Source: Aquiluna sp.
GTDB taxonomy: Bacteria > Actinomycetota > Actinomycetes > Actinomycetales > Microbacteriaceae
NCBI GenBank assembly: GCA_028144365.1
Contig: JAOGAX010000007.1
Location: 1 to 36,928, forward strand
Reading direction: 5' to 3'
Length of the DNA: 36,928 nucleotides
A model generated the notes under the pieces. It had not been told where the DNA came from. It ran no database searches and saw only the letters and a list, made by a program, of their open reading frames with translations. Positions 1-7,822 of the stretch are shown piece by piece. A program made the position numbers and the translations under genes. Numbering within the stretch: position 1 is the stretch's first letter; the number at the start of each line of letters is the position of its first letter.

Positions 1-747
1 ATCGGCTGCGTTCAGCGCATACTTCAGCATTCGAATCGCTGTCGGGCTCTTGCCGAGGATCTGCTCTGCGAACTCAAGTCCTGCGCTTTCAAGCTGCTCG
101 TGGTCCACCACCTTGTTCACTGCGCCAATCTCAAGGGCCCGCTGGGCGTCATACTCCTGCCCCAAAAAGAAGATCTCACGAGCAAACTTCTGGCCAACCT
201 GCCTAGCCAGCAGCATTGATCCATAGCCGGCATCAAAGGAACCAACGTCAGCATCTGTTTGCTTGAACTTGGCATGCTCCCTGGAGGCAATCGAGAGATC
301 GCAGACCACATTAAGCGAGTGTCCACCGCCCGCCGTCCAACCTGACACCAGAGCGATTACAACCTTTGGCATGAAACGAATAAGTCTTTGGATCTCGAGA
401 ATATGAAGTCTGCCTGCTCCGCCTGGAGAGTACTCATAGCCGCTATCTCCCCTGACCCTCTGGTCACCACCGGAGCAAAAGGCCCAGACGCCATCCTTGG
501 GTGAGGGACCATTGCCGGTTAGCAGCACGACCCCAACATCGGAGAGCATGCGCGCGTGATCTAAAGCTCTATAGAGCTCATCTACCGTCTGCGGCCTAAA
601 GGCGTTTCTAACCTCGGGCCTTGAGAAGCCGACCCTAACTACTCCCAGGGAATTGTGGCGGTGATAGCTGATGTCTTCCAGGTCCTCAAATCCCGCAACA
701 TCGACCCACTGGGTGGGGTCAAACGGGGCTCCTGGAGAAAATTTCAT
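1..747 (-). CDS. menB: 1,4-dihydroxy-2-naphthoyl-CoA synthase MenB (3' end outside window)
   Basis: Crotonase-fold enzyme that closes the second ring of the menaquinone head group, turning o-succinylbenzoyl-CoA into 1,4-dihydroxy-2-naphthoyl-CoA in the cytoplasm. The leftward frame is open from an ATG at 747 to base 1 (249 codons), so the C-terminal part lies beyond the window. Diagnostic stretches are AFCSGGDQ near residue 95, SGWTAGGGHSLNVVCDL near 145-160 (oxyanion-hole glycines) and TDADVGSFDAGYGS near 175-190, all typical of MenB rather than other enoyl-CoA hydratases. It diverges from menC with only 17 bp between the two start codons. A TAGTCT hexamer ends 6 nt before the ATG, so it is probably leaderless. 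Identification is firm; the length of the missing part (about 50 residues) is estimated from the family. Confidence 0.95.
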   Translation of the reverse strand, partial: MKFSPGAPFDPTQWVDVAGFEDLEDISYHRHNSLGVVRVGFSRPEVRNAFRPQTVDELYRALDHARMLSDVGVVLLTGNGPSPKDGVWAFCSGGDQRVRGDSGYEYSPGGAGRLHILEIQRLIRFMPKVVIALVSGWTAGGGHSLNVVCDLSIASREHAKFKQTDADVGSFDAGYGSMLLARQVGQKFAREIFFLGQEYDAQRALEIGAVNKVVDHEQLESAGLEFAEQILGKSPTAIRMLKYALNAAD

Positions 748-764
748 ATGCCTAGACTAATCAA
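748..764. promoter_or_regulatory. Overlapping divergent leaderless promoters of menB and menC
   Basis: On the + strand TAGACT (753-758) is followed by 6 nt and the menC ATG. On the - strand TAGTCT (759-754) is followed by 6 nt and the menB ATG. The two -10 hexamers share the 7 bases TAGACTA, so polymerase cannot open both at once. The hexamers and spacings are seen in the sequence; promoter activity is inferred from the TANNNT -10 consensus and the leaderless habit of Actinobacteria. Confidence 0.7.
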
Positions 765-1739
765 ATGGCAGCCGACGAGATAACCGATGTAGCGGTTGTA
801 GCCCTCCCGCTGAGGACTAAGTTCCGCGGGATTGTGGTGCGTGAGGCGCTAATCTTCCGAGGCAGCCAGCGCTGGAGCGAGTTCAGCCCCTTCGTCGAAT
901 ACGAGGACGATGAGGCCTCTCAGTGGCTAGCAGGTGCCATCAGTTGGGCCAATGACCCGCTTCCTAGCTCTTTTAGGCAGTCAATACCAGTGAATGCCAC
1001 CCTGCCGGCGGTTGGTCCGGATGAGGTGGCCGATGTCCTCTCACCCTTTGGCCGCTTTAGCTCGGTAAAGATCAAGGTCGCCGAGAAGGGGCAAGATCTA
1101 GAAGACGACATTGCTAGAGCAAGAAGGGTAAGAGACCTCTACCCCGATACCAAGATTCGACTGGATGCCAATGCCGGCTACACCACCGAGCAAACCATGC
1201 AGATCGCAAGGGAGCTCAAGAGCCTTGAACTGGAATATATTGAGCAGCCGGTAAAAACCATCGCTGAGCTCAAGGAGCTCAGGAACTGGTTGGCCGAGGA
1301 ACAGATACCGCTCAAGGTGGCAGTCGATGAATCCATTAGAAAGTCAACCGACCCGCTACTGGTTGCCAGGGAACAGGCGGCTGACATTGCGGTTATCAAG
1401 GTTCAACCGCTCGGAGGCATAAGGAGGGCTCTCGCGATCGCAAGTGAGAGCGGCCTGGAGATAGTCGTTAGCTCTGCCCTTGAGAGTTCTATCGGCATTG
1501 CCCACGGCCTACACCTTGCCGCTGCCATGCCAACGCTCAGCTATGACTGTGGTCTTGCAACCGCAAGACTTCTTGGCGGTGACGTTGTTGCCTCCCCGCT
1601 GGTTCCGGTAGCTGGCGAAATACAGCTTCGCGAGGTGACACCGAGTGAAGAGCTTTTAGAGAAATATGCCGCCGGCCCAGAGCGCACTCAGTGGTGGCTA
1701 AATAGATTAGAGCGTTGCAGGCAGCTATTAGAGACCTGA
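765..1739 (+). CDS. menC: o-Succinylbenzoate synthase MenC
   Basis: Enolase-superfamily enzyme that dehydrates SHCHC to o-succinylbenzoate, the step before MenE and MenB in menaquinone synthesis. It has 324 residues, usual for the actinobacterial form. The KIKV lysine pair near residue 102 is the catalytic KxK. DANAGY near 139, the E of EYIEQP near 165 and DES near 193 supply the three metal ligands, and KVQPLGG near 217 carries the second catalytic lysine. The ATG at 765 is the A of a leaderless start, 6 nt after TAGACT. The gene converges on ccsB and overlaps its 3' end by 12 bp. Menaquinone is the likely electron carrier for the cytochrome c branch encoded next door, a functional link that is inferred. 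Confidence 0.94.
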   Translation: MAADEITDVAVVALPLRTKFRGIVVREALIFRGSQRWSEFSPFVEYEDDEASQWLAGAISWANDPLPSSFRQSIPVNATLPAVGPDEVADVLSPFGRFSSVKIKVAEKGQDLEDDIARARRVRDLYPDTKIRLDANAGYTTEQTMQIARELKSLELEYIEQPVKTIAELKELRNWLAEEQIPLKVAVDESIRKSTDPLLVAREQAADIAVIKVQPLGGIRRALAIASESGLEIVVSSALESSIGIAHGLHLAAAMPTLSYDCGLATARLLGGDVVASPLVPVAGEIQLREVTPSEELLEKYAAGPERTQWWLNRLERCRQLLET

Positions 1740-2588
1740 GTAGACGTGAAGGCCCTTGAAGAAAAGGTTCACGATGGTGAAGTTGAAAATCACCGCTCCA
1801 AACCCAATTAGACCGAGCACCGCCGCTCGCTTACCCGTCCAGCCTCTGGTTGCCATGGCGTGTAGGTATCCGGCGTAGACCACCCAGATGATGAAGGTCC
1901 AAACCTCCTTGGTGTCCCAGCCCCAGTAGCGGTGCCAGGCTCGCTCGGCCCAAATGGCTCCGGCAATCAAGGTAAAGCTCCAGGCCACAAACCCGACCAT
2001 GTTGAAGCGGTAGGCGACTCTCTCTAGCTGCCTCAGATCGGGAAAGCGGTCCATCAAAGCACGCCCCACACCGGCCGCCTTGATGAGGTAGAAGATGTGG
2101 AAACCGGCGGCTATAGCAAAGAACCCGGTAGCCATAATGGCCACGACCACGTGGATTACCAACCAGTAGCTCTGCAGGGCAGGCATCAAGGTCTTGACCT
2201 CGACATAGAACAGGCTTACCGCGGCGAAGATAGTAACGAGCGCGAACCCGGTGACAAAGGTTGCAACGTAGCGCACGTCTTTGACCCTGAGCGAGATCAG
2301 GTAGATGGTCAAAATCATGAGTGCGCCCGAGATAGCAAACTCATACATGTTTGCCCATGGCACGCGCTGAGCCGCAACCCCACGCAGGAATACCCCAATA
2401 CCCAAGACCAGGGTTCCCGCACCCAATACCCAGAAGCCATAGCGCTCGAAGCGAGACTCTGTGGGATCGTCTTTGAGTCTCGCTAGCTGGAACGCGAACA
2501 TCAAAAGTGCAACGGCCAAGAGGCCCATCGCGGCAGAAACGAAAAGCAGCGAGATTTGCGACAGTGGCTCATTTAGGACAATGTTCAA
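1728..2588 (-). CDS. ccsB: Cytochrome c biogenesis protein CcsB/ResC (haem-handling subunit)
   Basis: Polytopic membrane protein of System II cytochrome c maturation. With ResB it exports haem and attaches it to CXXCH motifs outside the membrane. It has 286 residues and about eight hydrophobic segments. The tryptophan-rich WWD-type signature WHRYWGWDTKEVW lies near residues 220-232 and is followed by a conserved His (YLHAMATRGW). The start is TTG at 2588, directly behind the resB TAG stop; no ATG occurs until about residue 21, and GAGGG lies about 8 nt upstream. Translational coupling to resB is therefore likely. It is the last gene of the leftward phosphatase-tlpA-ccdA-resB-ccsB operon and its end overlaps menC. 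Confidence 0.93.
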   Translation of the reverse strand: MNIVLNEPLSQISLLFVSAAMGLLAVALLMFAFQLARLKDDPTESRFERYGFWVLGAGTLVLGIGVFLRGVAAQRVPWANMYEFAISGALMILTIYLISLRVKDVRYVATFVTGFALVTIFAAVSLFYVEVKTLMPALQSYWLVIHVVVAIMATGFFAIAAGFHIFYLIKAAGVGRALMDRFPDLRQLERVAYRFNMVGFVAWSFTLIAGAIWAERAWHRYWGWDTKEVWTFIIWVVYAGYLHAMATRGWTGKRAAVLGLIGFGAVIFNFTIVNLFFKGLHVYSGL

Positions 2589-4085
2589 CTAGTCACCCTC
2601 AATCTCTTTGCGCAAATCAACAATTAGTTCTTCGAGGCCGTCGTCATCGCCCCTGGCAAGTGCTGCGTATTCAATTTTGCCAGCCAACTGCCGCACCCAA
2701 ACCCGTCTTCTGCGAACACTCAGCGAAAACACAATTGCCACAAGAGCAATGAATGCAAACACCATGATCCACAAACCACCCGGGTTATAAGCGACATCCA
2801 AGGAGGCAAATCGCTTCAGCCCATCGAAGGAGATGAACCCCGCTCCGCCGGGAAGCTCGGCCGTCTCGCCGACCCGAAGCTCAATTGGCGGGTTGGGTCC
2901 GTCTCTCCCGGCAATCAAATCGAGGTCTGTGATGTCCAATGCATAAACGTTTCTCGGTATTCCAGCATCGAGCCCAAGATCACCCAAATAGACGTTCATG
3001 GTCAAAAGCGGATCAATCGGGTCCGGGTAGATAGACGCATAGGCTCCCGACTCGAGCTCCTGAGCGGTCGGATAGAAAAAGGCGATGATTCCAATCTGCT
3101 CGGGACTGGCATCAGGAGCTTTAATCACACCAAGCGATGTCATGTTGGAATCCTGGGGCAGAAAGACCACTGGCCCAGAAAAGGCGATGTTGCCCACACC
3201 GTCATAGAGGGTTATCACGGGTGCAAAACCGTTACCGGTCAAGAACACGTTTGCCCCGGGTGCCTCAAGCGGAAAGTTCACCCGAATGTCAGAGTTCGAG
3301 TTTGTAAGCCCATCATCGAGCGTGACGTTGGCAATAAAGTCAACGGGCTGGCCCAGATTTGCAGGGTTTCTTAGGTCATAGACAACCTCAAAGTCCTCCA
3401 AGGTCATTGAAAACGGCTGGAGCTCATTTTCAAAGAACAATGGCCCTGGGGAAAAGGCATCGTAGCTGGCGAGGTTGTTTACGAACGTATCGCCCTCAAC
3501 CAAAACTCGCTGACCCGAGAAGCTGAAGCCACCGCCAAGCCCCACGGCAATCAACAGCAGCACCAGGGAGTAGTGAAAGACCAGGTTCCCAGTCTCTTTG
3601 AGGTAGCCCTTCTCTGCAGAGACTGAGTCGTCCAACCTGCGAACCCTAAAACCACGAGACCTAAGCACCTGTTCGGCCCGGTCAAGCTGATCGCCCTTGG
3701 CCGCTGCAGTTACGTATGCGGGCATTCGCTCAAGCTTTTGTGGGGTCTCAACAGGCTTGGCACGAAGTGCGTTTAGGTGGACCTGCGTCCTAGGTAAGAC
3801 GCAACCAACCAGCGAGACAAAGAGCAGAATGTAGATAGCCGAGAACCAGATCGATGTATAGACATCGAACAGCTGCAATGAATCCAGCAGAGCTGCAATC
3901 TCAGGCTGCTGGTCAAAATAAAGCCTTACGCCATTTGGATCCGCACTTCGCTGCGGATAAAGCGAACCAGGGATTGCCGCTAGGGCGAGTAGCAACAGCA
4001 GAAACAACGCTGTACGCATTGAGGTGAGCTGCCGCCAGAACCAGCGACCCCAAAATATTGGACTAAAGCGGGAGGATGATGCCAC
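2589..4085 (-). CDS. resB: Cytochrome c biogenesis protein ResB
   Basis: Partner of CcsB in the System II haem lyase. It has 498 residues. Three membrane segments lie near residues 25-45, 78-98 and 169-190, a large extracytoplasmic domain fills 190-440, and a last membrane segment lies near 442-462 with a short charged tail. This is the standard ResB topology. The start is GTG at 4085, inside the last 23 bases of ccdA, with AGGTGG about 8 nt upstream. A later Met (residue 23) would cut into the first membrane segment, so GTG is preferred. It is translated as part of the tlpA-ccdA-resB-ccsB operon. Confidence 0.92.
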   Translation of the reverse strand: MASSSRFSPIFWGRWFWRQLTSMRTALFLLLLLALAAIPGSLYPQRSADPNGVRLYFDQQPEIAALLDSLQLFDVYTSIWFSAIYILLFVSLVGCVLPRTQVHLNALRAKPVETPQKLERMPAYVTAAAKGDQLDRAEQVLRSRGFRVRRLDDSVSAEKGYLKETGNLVFHYSLVLLLIAVGLGGGFSFSGQRVLVEGDTFVNNLASYDAFSPGPLFFENELQPFSMTLEDFEVVYDLRNPANLGQPVDFIANVTLDDGLTNSNSDIRVNFPLEAPGANVFLTGNGFAPVITLYDGVGNIAFSGPVVFLPQDSNMTSLGVIKAPDASPEQIGIIAFFYPTAQELESGAYASIYPDPIDPLLTMNVYLGDLGLDAGIPRNVYALDITDLDLIAGRDGPNPPIELRVGETAELPGGAGFISFDGLKRFASLDVAYNPGGLWIMVFAFIALVAIVFSLSVRRRRVWVRQLAGKIEYAALARGDDDGLEELIVDLRKEIEGD

Positions 4086-4779
4086 TGTTCACCACCTGAA
4101 GCCAATTAGTAAATTGCAGCCAGAGCCCGGTTGCCATGAGCGTCCCCAAGACAATCAGTAGCACGCCGCCAAAGATATTTACCTTGCGAATGTTGCGCTT
4201 GATTAGCTCAACGCTCCTTGCGGCCCAACCAATTCCGGCGGCCAAAAGCAAGAACGGCACCCCGATGCCCAGTGAGTAGACCGTGGCAAGTATTCCTCCG
4301 CGTAACGGATCCCCGCTGTCACTTGCGAGAACCAATACCGCCGAGAGCGTGGGCCCAATGCAAGGCGTCCACCCCAGCGCAAACACAACCCCTAGAAGCG
4401 GAGCTCCAAGTAGCCCTGTCCTCGGTGTCACGGGCAACTTGATGGTCCTCTGGAAAATGCCCAGCTGCCCAATCATTGCTAGACCGAAGAGAATCACCAA
4501 CACCCCAAGCACCGCCTGGACCCAGAGGTTTCGGGTGAAAAAGACGAAGGCCGCGGAACCCGCTAGAACCCCAAGCAAAACAAAGACGATGGTAAAACCC
4601 AGCACGAATAGTGCCGTTCCGAGAACTGCCCTTGACCTGACATTTGCGGACACGTAGCCGAGATAACCGGGGACCAACGGCAACACACACGGGCTTGCAA
4701 AGGTAACAATTCCGGCTAGAAGGGCTATTGGAATTGCCAGCAGCATCGAGCCGGATAGGGCAATCTCCGAGGGGCTCAT
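4063..4779 (-). CDS. ccdA: Cytochrome c biogenesis thiol-disulfide transporter CcdA
   Basis: Six-helix membrane protein that carries reducing equivalents from cytoplasmic thioredoxin to extracytoplasmic thiol proteins such as the TlpA/ResA-like protein encoded just upstream. It has 238 residues. The two redox cysteines are in FASPCVLPLVPGY (Cys31) and LGWTPCIGPT (Cys140), the two signature P-C motifs of the family. The ATG start overlaps the tlpA stop as ATGA, so translation is coupled. In this operon its role is to keep apocytochrome c cysteines reduced before haem ligation by ResB/CcsB. The assignment is firm from motifs and context. Confidence 0.94.
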   Translation of the reverse strand: MSPSEIALSGSMLLAIPIALLAGIVTFASPCVLPLVPGYLGYVSANVRSRAVLGTALFVLGFTIVFVLLGVLAGSAAFVFFTRNLWVQAVLGVLVILFGLAMIGQLGIFQRTIKLPVTPRTGLLGAPLLGVVFALGWTPCIGPTLSAVLVLASDSGDPLRGGILATVYSLGIGVPFLLLAAGIGWAARSVELIKRNIRKVNIFGGVLLIVLGTLMATGLWLQFTNWLQVVNSGIILPL

Positions 4780-5345
4780 TCGGCCACCGTCTCGATCAGC
4801 TCGCGCAGGATTGACTGATCTATGCGCCCAAGTATTCTGGCCGAGACTCTTCCCTCCCTGTCGATAACAAGAGTTGTCGGCACAGCCTGCGGGCTCACTA
4901 CTCCCGAGAAAGCAAGCGAAACCGCTCCGCTCTTTGCATCCATGATGGAGGGGTAGGTGATGCCAAAGTTCCTATCGAAGGCGAGCGCCGTCTCTGCGGT
5001 GTCACGAACATTCACGCCAACAAACTGCACTCCCTGATCGGCAAATTCTTCACTCAGTGCAGCCATGTCTGGAGCCTCGGCTCGACACGGAGCACAGGCC
5101 GCATACCACCAGTTCATCACCACCACAAAGCCCTCCAGGGCCTCGGAGCTCAAAAAAGCTCCACTCTCCGTGGCTCCCTCCCAGTCATCAAAAGTTGGTC
5201 GTTGATCGACCGCAAACTCCGTGACTGTGCCATCACCTGCGATGTAGTTTTTGTTATCACCGGAGCGGAACTGCTCGGCTAGTGGGTCCTGAGCGCAACC
5301 AGTGAGGATCAAAGTCGCAAGTGCAATTGAAAGTAATCTCCGCAC
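4776..5345 (-). CDS. TlpA/ResA-like thioredoxin-fold lipoprotein
   Basis: Extracytoplasmic thiol-disulfide oxidoreductase that reduces apocytochrome c cysteines with electrons from CcdA. It has 189 residues. A short lipoprotein signal peptide ends in the lipobox LTGC (Cys17), so the mature protein is lipid-anchored. The thioredoxin-fold active site is WWYAACAPC (Cys84 and Cys87), with a cis-proline region QAVPTTLVID near 150-160. The start is GTG at 5345, directly adjoining the TAG stop of the histidine phosphatase, and the stop overlaps ccdA by ATGA. It corresponds functionally to ResA or CcmG; the exact gene name is uncertain, so none is given. Confidence 0.9.
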   Translation of the reverse strand: MRRLLSIALATLILTGCAQDPLAEQFRSGDNKNYIAGDGTVTEFAVDQRPTFDDWEGATESGAFLSSEALEGFVVVMNWWYAACAPCRAEAPDMAALSEEFADQGVQFVGVNVRDTAETALAFDRNFGITYPSIMDAKSGAVSLAFSGVVSPQAVPTTLVIDREGRVSARILGRIDQSILRELIETVAE

Positions 5346-5969
5346 CTAAATCAGCCCCGCCAGCTTCATGCCGGGCTCACGATAGTCAACCGGCACTAAC
5401 TTCCCATCCTGAACCTCGAAAGAGGTAATCGAAGAGAGTGAGCAGCGCCTGTTTCTTGGGTTATGCGGAAGTCTCAGCCCCATGGCGCTGCGATAGGTCA
5501 TCCATATCGCTAACTGGTGAGAGACGAAGACAACATCTCCCGAATCAGTGCTCTCCCAGCCAGCGAGCGCCGCCTCGGTCATGCGATTCGCAATCTGGCT
5601 AAATGGCTCTCCCCAGCTGGGGCGTGAGGGGTTGTAAAGATTTAGTGCTAGGGATGGTTTTGCGAGTAGCGCCCTTGGCCCCATTGGATAGCCGCGAAGC
5701 AAGTTCCACGGCTCAATAATGCGCTCGTCGATCACCGGCTCAACACCAAACTGCTCTGCAACGGGATCCGCAGACTGCCTCGTTCTCTCAAGCGGGGAAA
5801 CAATTAGCCTTGAGACTTCTCGCCCCATGCCCGCCAACTCCTTAGCGGCGGCCTCAGCCATCTTGTGGCCGCGCTCACTGAGCGGGTAGCCATCCAGACG
5901 CTCATAGAGCAGGCTTTTGGGATTAAACACCTCACCGTGTCTTACGAAGTGAAGGCGAGAGGCTGGCAT
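5346..5969 (-). CDS. Histidine phosphatase family (phosphoglycerate-mutase-like) protein
   Basis: Cytoplasmic phosphatase of the RHG branch. The catalytic motif LHFVRHGE places the phospho-accepting His at residue 11. A second catalytic His is in VFVSHQLA near residue 150, and ERTRQSA near 62-68 supplies the phosphate-binding Arg. The length of 207 residues is usual. The substrate cannot be told from sequence. It is the first gene of the cytochrome c maturation operon, a neighbourhood seen in many Actinobacteria, although a direct role in cytochrome assembly is not established. The ATG at 5969 lies exactly 6 nt after TAAACT on the - strand, which suggests a leaderless transcript that also drives the rest of the operon. 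Confidence 0.88.
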   Translation of the reverse strand: MPASRLHFVRHGEVFNPKSLLYERLDGYPLSERGHKMAEAAAKELAGMGREVSRLIVSPLERTRQSADPVAEQFGVEPVIDERIIEPWNLLRGYPMGPRALLAKPSLALNLYNPSRPSWGEPFSQIANRMTEAALAGWESTDSGDVVFVSHQLAIWMTYRSAMGLRLPHNPRNRRCSLSSITSFEVQDGKLVPVDYREPGMKLAGLI

Positions 5970-5995
5970 AGAACAAGTTTACCTTCGCTAAACTT
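5970..5995. promoter_or_regulatory. Divergent promoters in an inverted repeat (phosphatase operon / aspS)
   Basis: AAGTTTA (5975-5981) and TAAACTT (5989-5995) form a perfect 7-bp inverted repeat with a 7-bp spacer. Each arm contains TAAACT as a TANNNT -10. The leftward one is 6 nt before the phosphatase ATG (leaderless). The rightward one (5989-5994) predicts a start near 6001 and a leader of about 35 nt for aspS. Confidence 0.6.
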
Positions 5996-6035
5996 GGCTG
6001 AATTCCGCCAGCTAGCCCCAAAGGACCTAAGAACT

Positions 6036-7346
6036 ATGCTCAATCGCTCAAAGATCGGCGAACTCGCAGGCCAGCAAGATGGTCCTGTAACAATCGGCGG
6101 CTGGGTTGAAACCCTCAGGGACCAAAAGCGAATCCAGTTCATCATCATTCGCGATGAGTCCGGCAGCGTTCAGGTCACCTACCCTCGCCCAAGCGAGGAG
6201 GATGCTCTTGCGGACCAGGTCTCAGCCCTCACCCACGGCAGCTTTGTTATCGTCAAGGGTCAGCTCAAGCACGATGAGCGTGTGAAGCTCGGCGGTATCG
6301 AGATCTTGCTCGAGGGCCTTGAGGTCGTCTCGGCATCACTACCAGATAGCCCAATCGCCGAAGACACCTCCATTGACAAGAGGCTCGACTGGCGTTTCAT
6401 CGACTTTAGGCGCCCAGAGCTAAACCTGATGATGCAGGTTCAAACCACGATTGAGCAGGCCTGGAGAGAGCACTGGCTAGCCAATGACTTCGTAGAGATT
6501 CACTCCCCGAAGCTAATGGCTTCACCCTCGGAGTCCCATGCCGAACTGTTCAAGCTTGAATACTTTGAGGGTCACGCTTATCTTGCCCAGTCACCTCAGT
6601 TCTACAAGCAGATGGCCATGAGCGCAGGCCTCAACAGGGTCTTTGAAATCGGACCCGTGTTTAGGGCCGACCCCTCCTTCACTTCCCGCCATGCAACCGA
6701 GTTTGTCTCCATCGACATGGAGATGAGCTGGATTGACTCCCATGAGGATGTCATGGGCTTCCAGGAAGAACTGATGGTCAAGGCCATCACCGCCGTCAAG
6801 GAGAAGCACGGGGAGAGAATCAAGGAACTCTACGAGATCGACATCGAGATCCCGAGCACTCCTTTTCCCCGCATTCCGCTTGCCGAGGCGCACGAGATTA
6901 TCGAGAAGCGCGGCTATAAAGTCCCGAGGACCGATGGCGATCTTGACCCAGAGGGCGAGCGCCAGATTTCTCAATACGCCAAAGAAGAACTCGGTCACGA
7001 GTTCGTCTTCCTAACCGACTACCCAAAGCACATCAGGCCCTTCTATCACATGCGCCACGAGGGCAATGATGCGCTAACCAAGAGCTACGACCTGATATGG
7101 AAGGGAACCGAAATCACCACCGGTGCCCAGCGCGAGCACAGGATTGAAGTTCTTGAGGCTCAGGCCAAGGACAAGGGTCTTGACCCCGAGGGCCTCGACT
7201 TCTACATGGACTTCTTCCGCTATGGCGTCCCTCCACACGGTGGTTTTGGTATGGGGCTAACGAGAGTCGTGATGCTAATGCTGGAGCTTCCCAACATTCG
7301 CGAGGCAAGCTTCCTATTCAGGGGACCAAACAGGCTTCAGCCCTAG
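6036..7346 (+). CDS. aspS: Aspartate--tRNA ligase, archaeal/genomic type (likely Asp/Asn non-discriminating)
   Basis: Class II aminoacyl-tRNA synthetase. The protein has 436 residues: an N-terminal OB-fold anticodon-binding domain (residues 1-100, TIGGWVETLRDQK) followed directly by the catalytic core. Motif 2 is FRADPSFTSRHATEFVSIDMEM, and motif 3 is GGFGMGLTRVVM near the C-terminus. The GAD insertion of the long bacterial AspRS (about 590 residues) is absent, so this is the short archaeal-like form. That form often also charges tRNA-Asn for repair by GatCAB, but specificity here is inferred. The frame is open upstream to 5865, but that part lies over the divergent phosphatase gene. The ATG at 6036 with AAGGA about 10 nt upstream fits the family N-terminus. 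It ends on the same CTAG as the convergent gene. Confidence 0.93.
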   Translation: MLNRSKIGELAGQQDGPVTIGGWVETLRDQKRIQFIIIRDESGSVQVTYPRPSEEDALADQVSALTHGSFVIVKGQLKHDERVKLGGIEILLEGLEVVSASLPDSPIAEDTSIDKRLDWRFIDFRRPELNLMMQVQTTIEQAWREHWLANDFVEIHSPKLMASPSESHAELFKLEYFEGHAYLAQSPQFYKQMAMSAGLNRVFEIGPVFRADPSFTSRHATEFVSIDMEMSWIDSHEDVMGFQEELMVKAITAVKEKHGERIKELYEIDIEIPSTPFPRIPLAEAHEIIEKRGYKVPRTDGDLDPEGERQISQYAKEELGHEFVFLTDYPKHIRPFYHMRHEGNDALTKSYDLIWKGTEITTGAQREHRIEVLEAQAKDKGLDPEGLDFYMDFFRYGVPPHGGFGMGLTRVVMLMLELPNIREASFLFRGPNRLQP

Positions 7347-7822
7347 TCGTTTTGTCCTAGCCAGGTATCAAATCCGCCGAACTCAACAAGCCAGAGAGTC
7401 AAGAACGCAAACGCTATCGCCCAAAGCACCATCGCAGTAGAGACAAGCAGAGTTACCTTCGCCGGCTTCACTCCTGCCGCAACCGAGGCAGCGGCAGCAA
7501 ACTGAGTGCCTATGATGAGTGGGCCAAGTAGGGCCATTCCATAGATGCCGTATTTGTCAAAGGCCTTTTGGGCCTTAGTCCACCGGTCAGACTTAGGCTG
7601 CTTGCCTTTTTCCTCTCGTCGTTTGACAACCCAGGCCCTAATCTTGGCTCCGCCATAGGCAAACACGGCAATGGTAATCAGGTTTCCGGCTGCCGCGGCT
7701 ATTACGGTGAGGGTGGGATTGAGGCCAAAGATGATTCCTGCGGGAACCACCCCAATTGCTTCGAACCATGGAATTGCACCGGCAAGAAAAACTCCAAAAA
7801 GCCCGAGCTGCTCGAGGTTCAC
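7343..7822 (-). CDS. Small export-type membrane protein (PF06695-like)
   Basis: Protein of 159 residues with about four hydrophobic segments, resembling the small multi-drug export family, whose transport function is poorly supported. Visible features are an N-terminal FLAGAIPWFEAIGVVPAGIIFG segment (E in a helix, as in the family), a basic cytoplasmic loop KRREEKGKQPKSDRW near residues 75-90, and GIYGMALLGPLIIGTQFAAAASVAAG near 100-125. The frame is open further upstream, but the GTG at 7822 overlaps the DUF418 stop as GTGA and gives the family N-terminus. Its stop shares CTAG with aspS. Family assignment is from memory of sequence patterns and is moderate. Confidence 0.72.
   Translation of the reverse strand: MNLEQLGLFGVFLAGAIPWFEAIGVVPAGIIFGLNPTLTVIAAAAGNLITIAVFAYGGAKIRAWVVKRREEKGKQPKSDRWTKAQKAFDKYGIYGMALLGPLIIGTQFAAAASVAAGVKPAKVTLLVSTAMVLWAIAFAFLTLWLVEFGGFDTWLGQND

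Noticed and set aside
2097-2486. Rightward 129-codon frame inside ccsB
   Set aside because: Low-complexity polar translation with no start signal; ccsB on the other strand is clear.
5865-6035. Upstream extension of aspS
   Set aside because: It is antisense to the phosphatase gene, does not match AspRS, and lies before the predicted promoter; the ATG at 6036 has a ribosome-binding site.
6591-6998. Leftward 135-codon frame inside aspS
   Set aside because: Antisense shadow of a conserved synthetase core.
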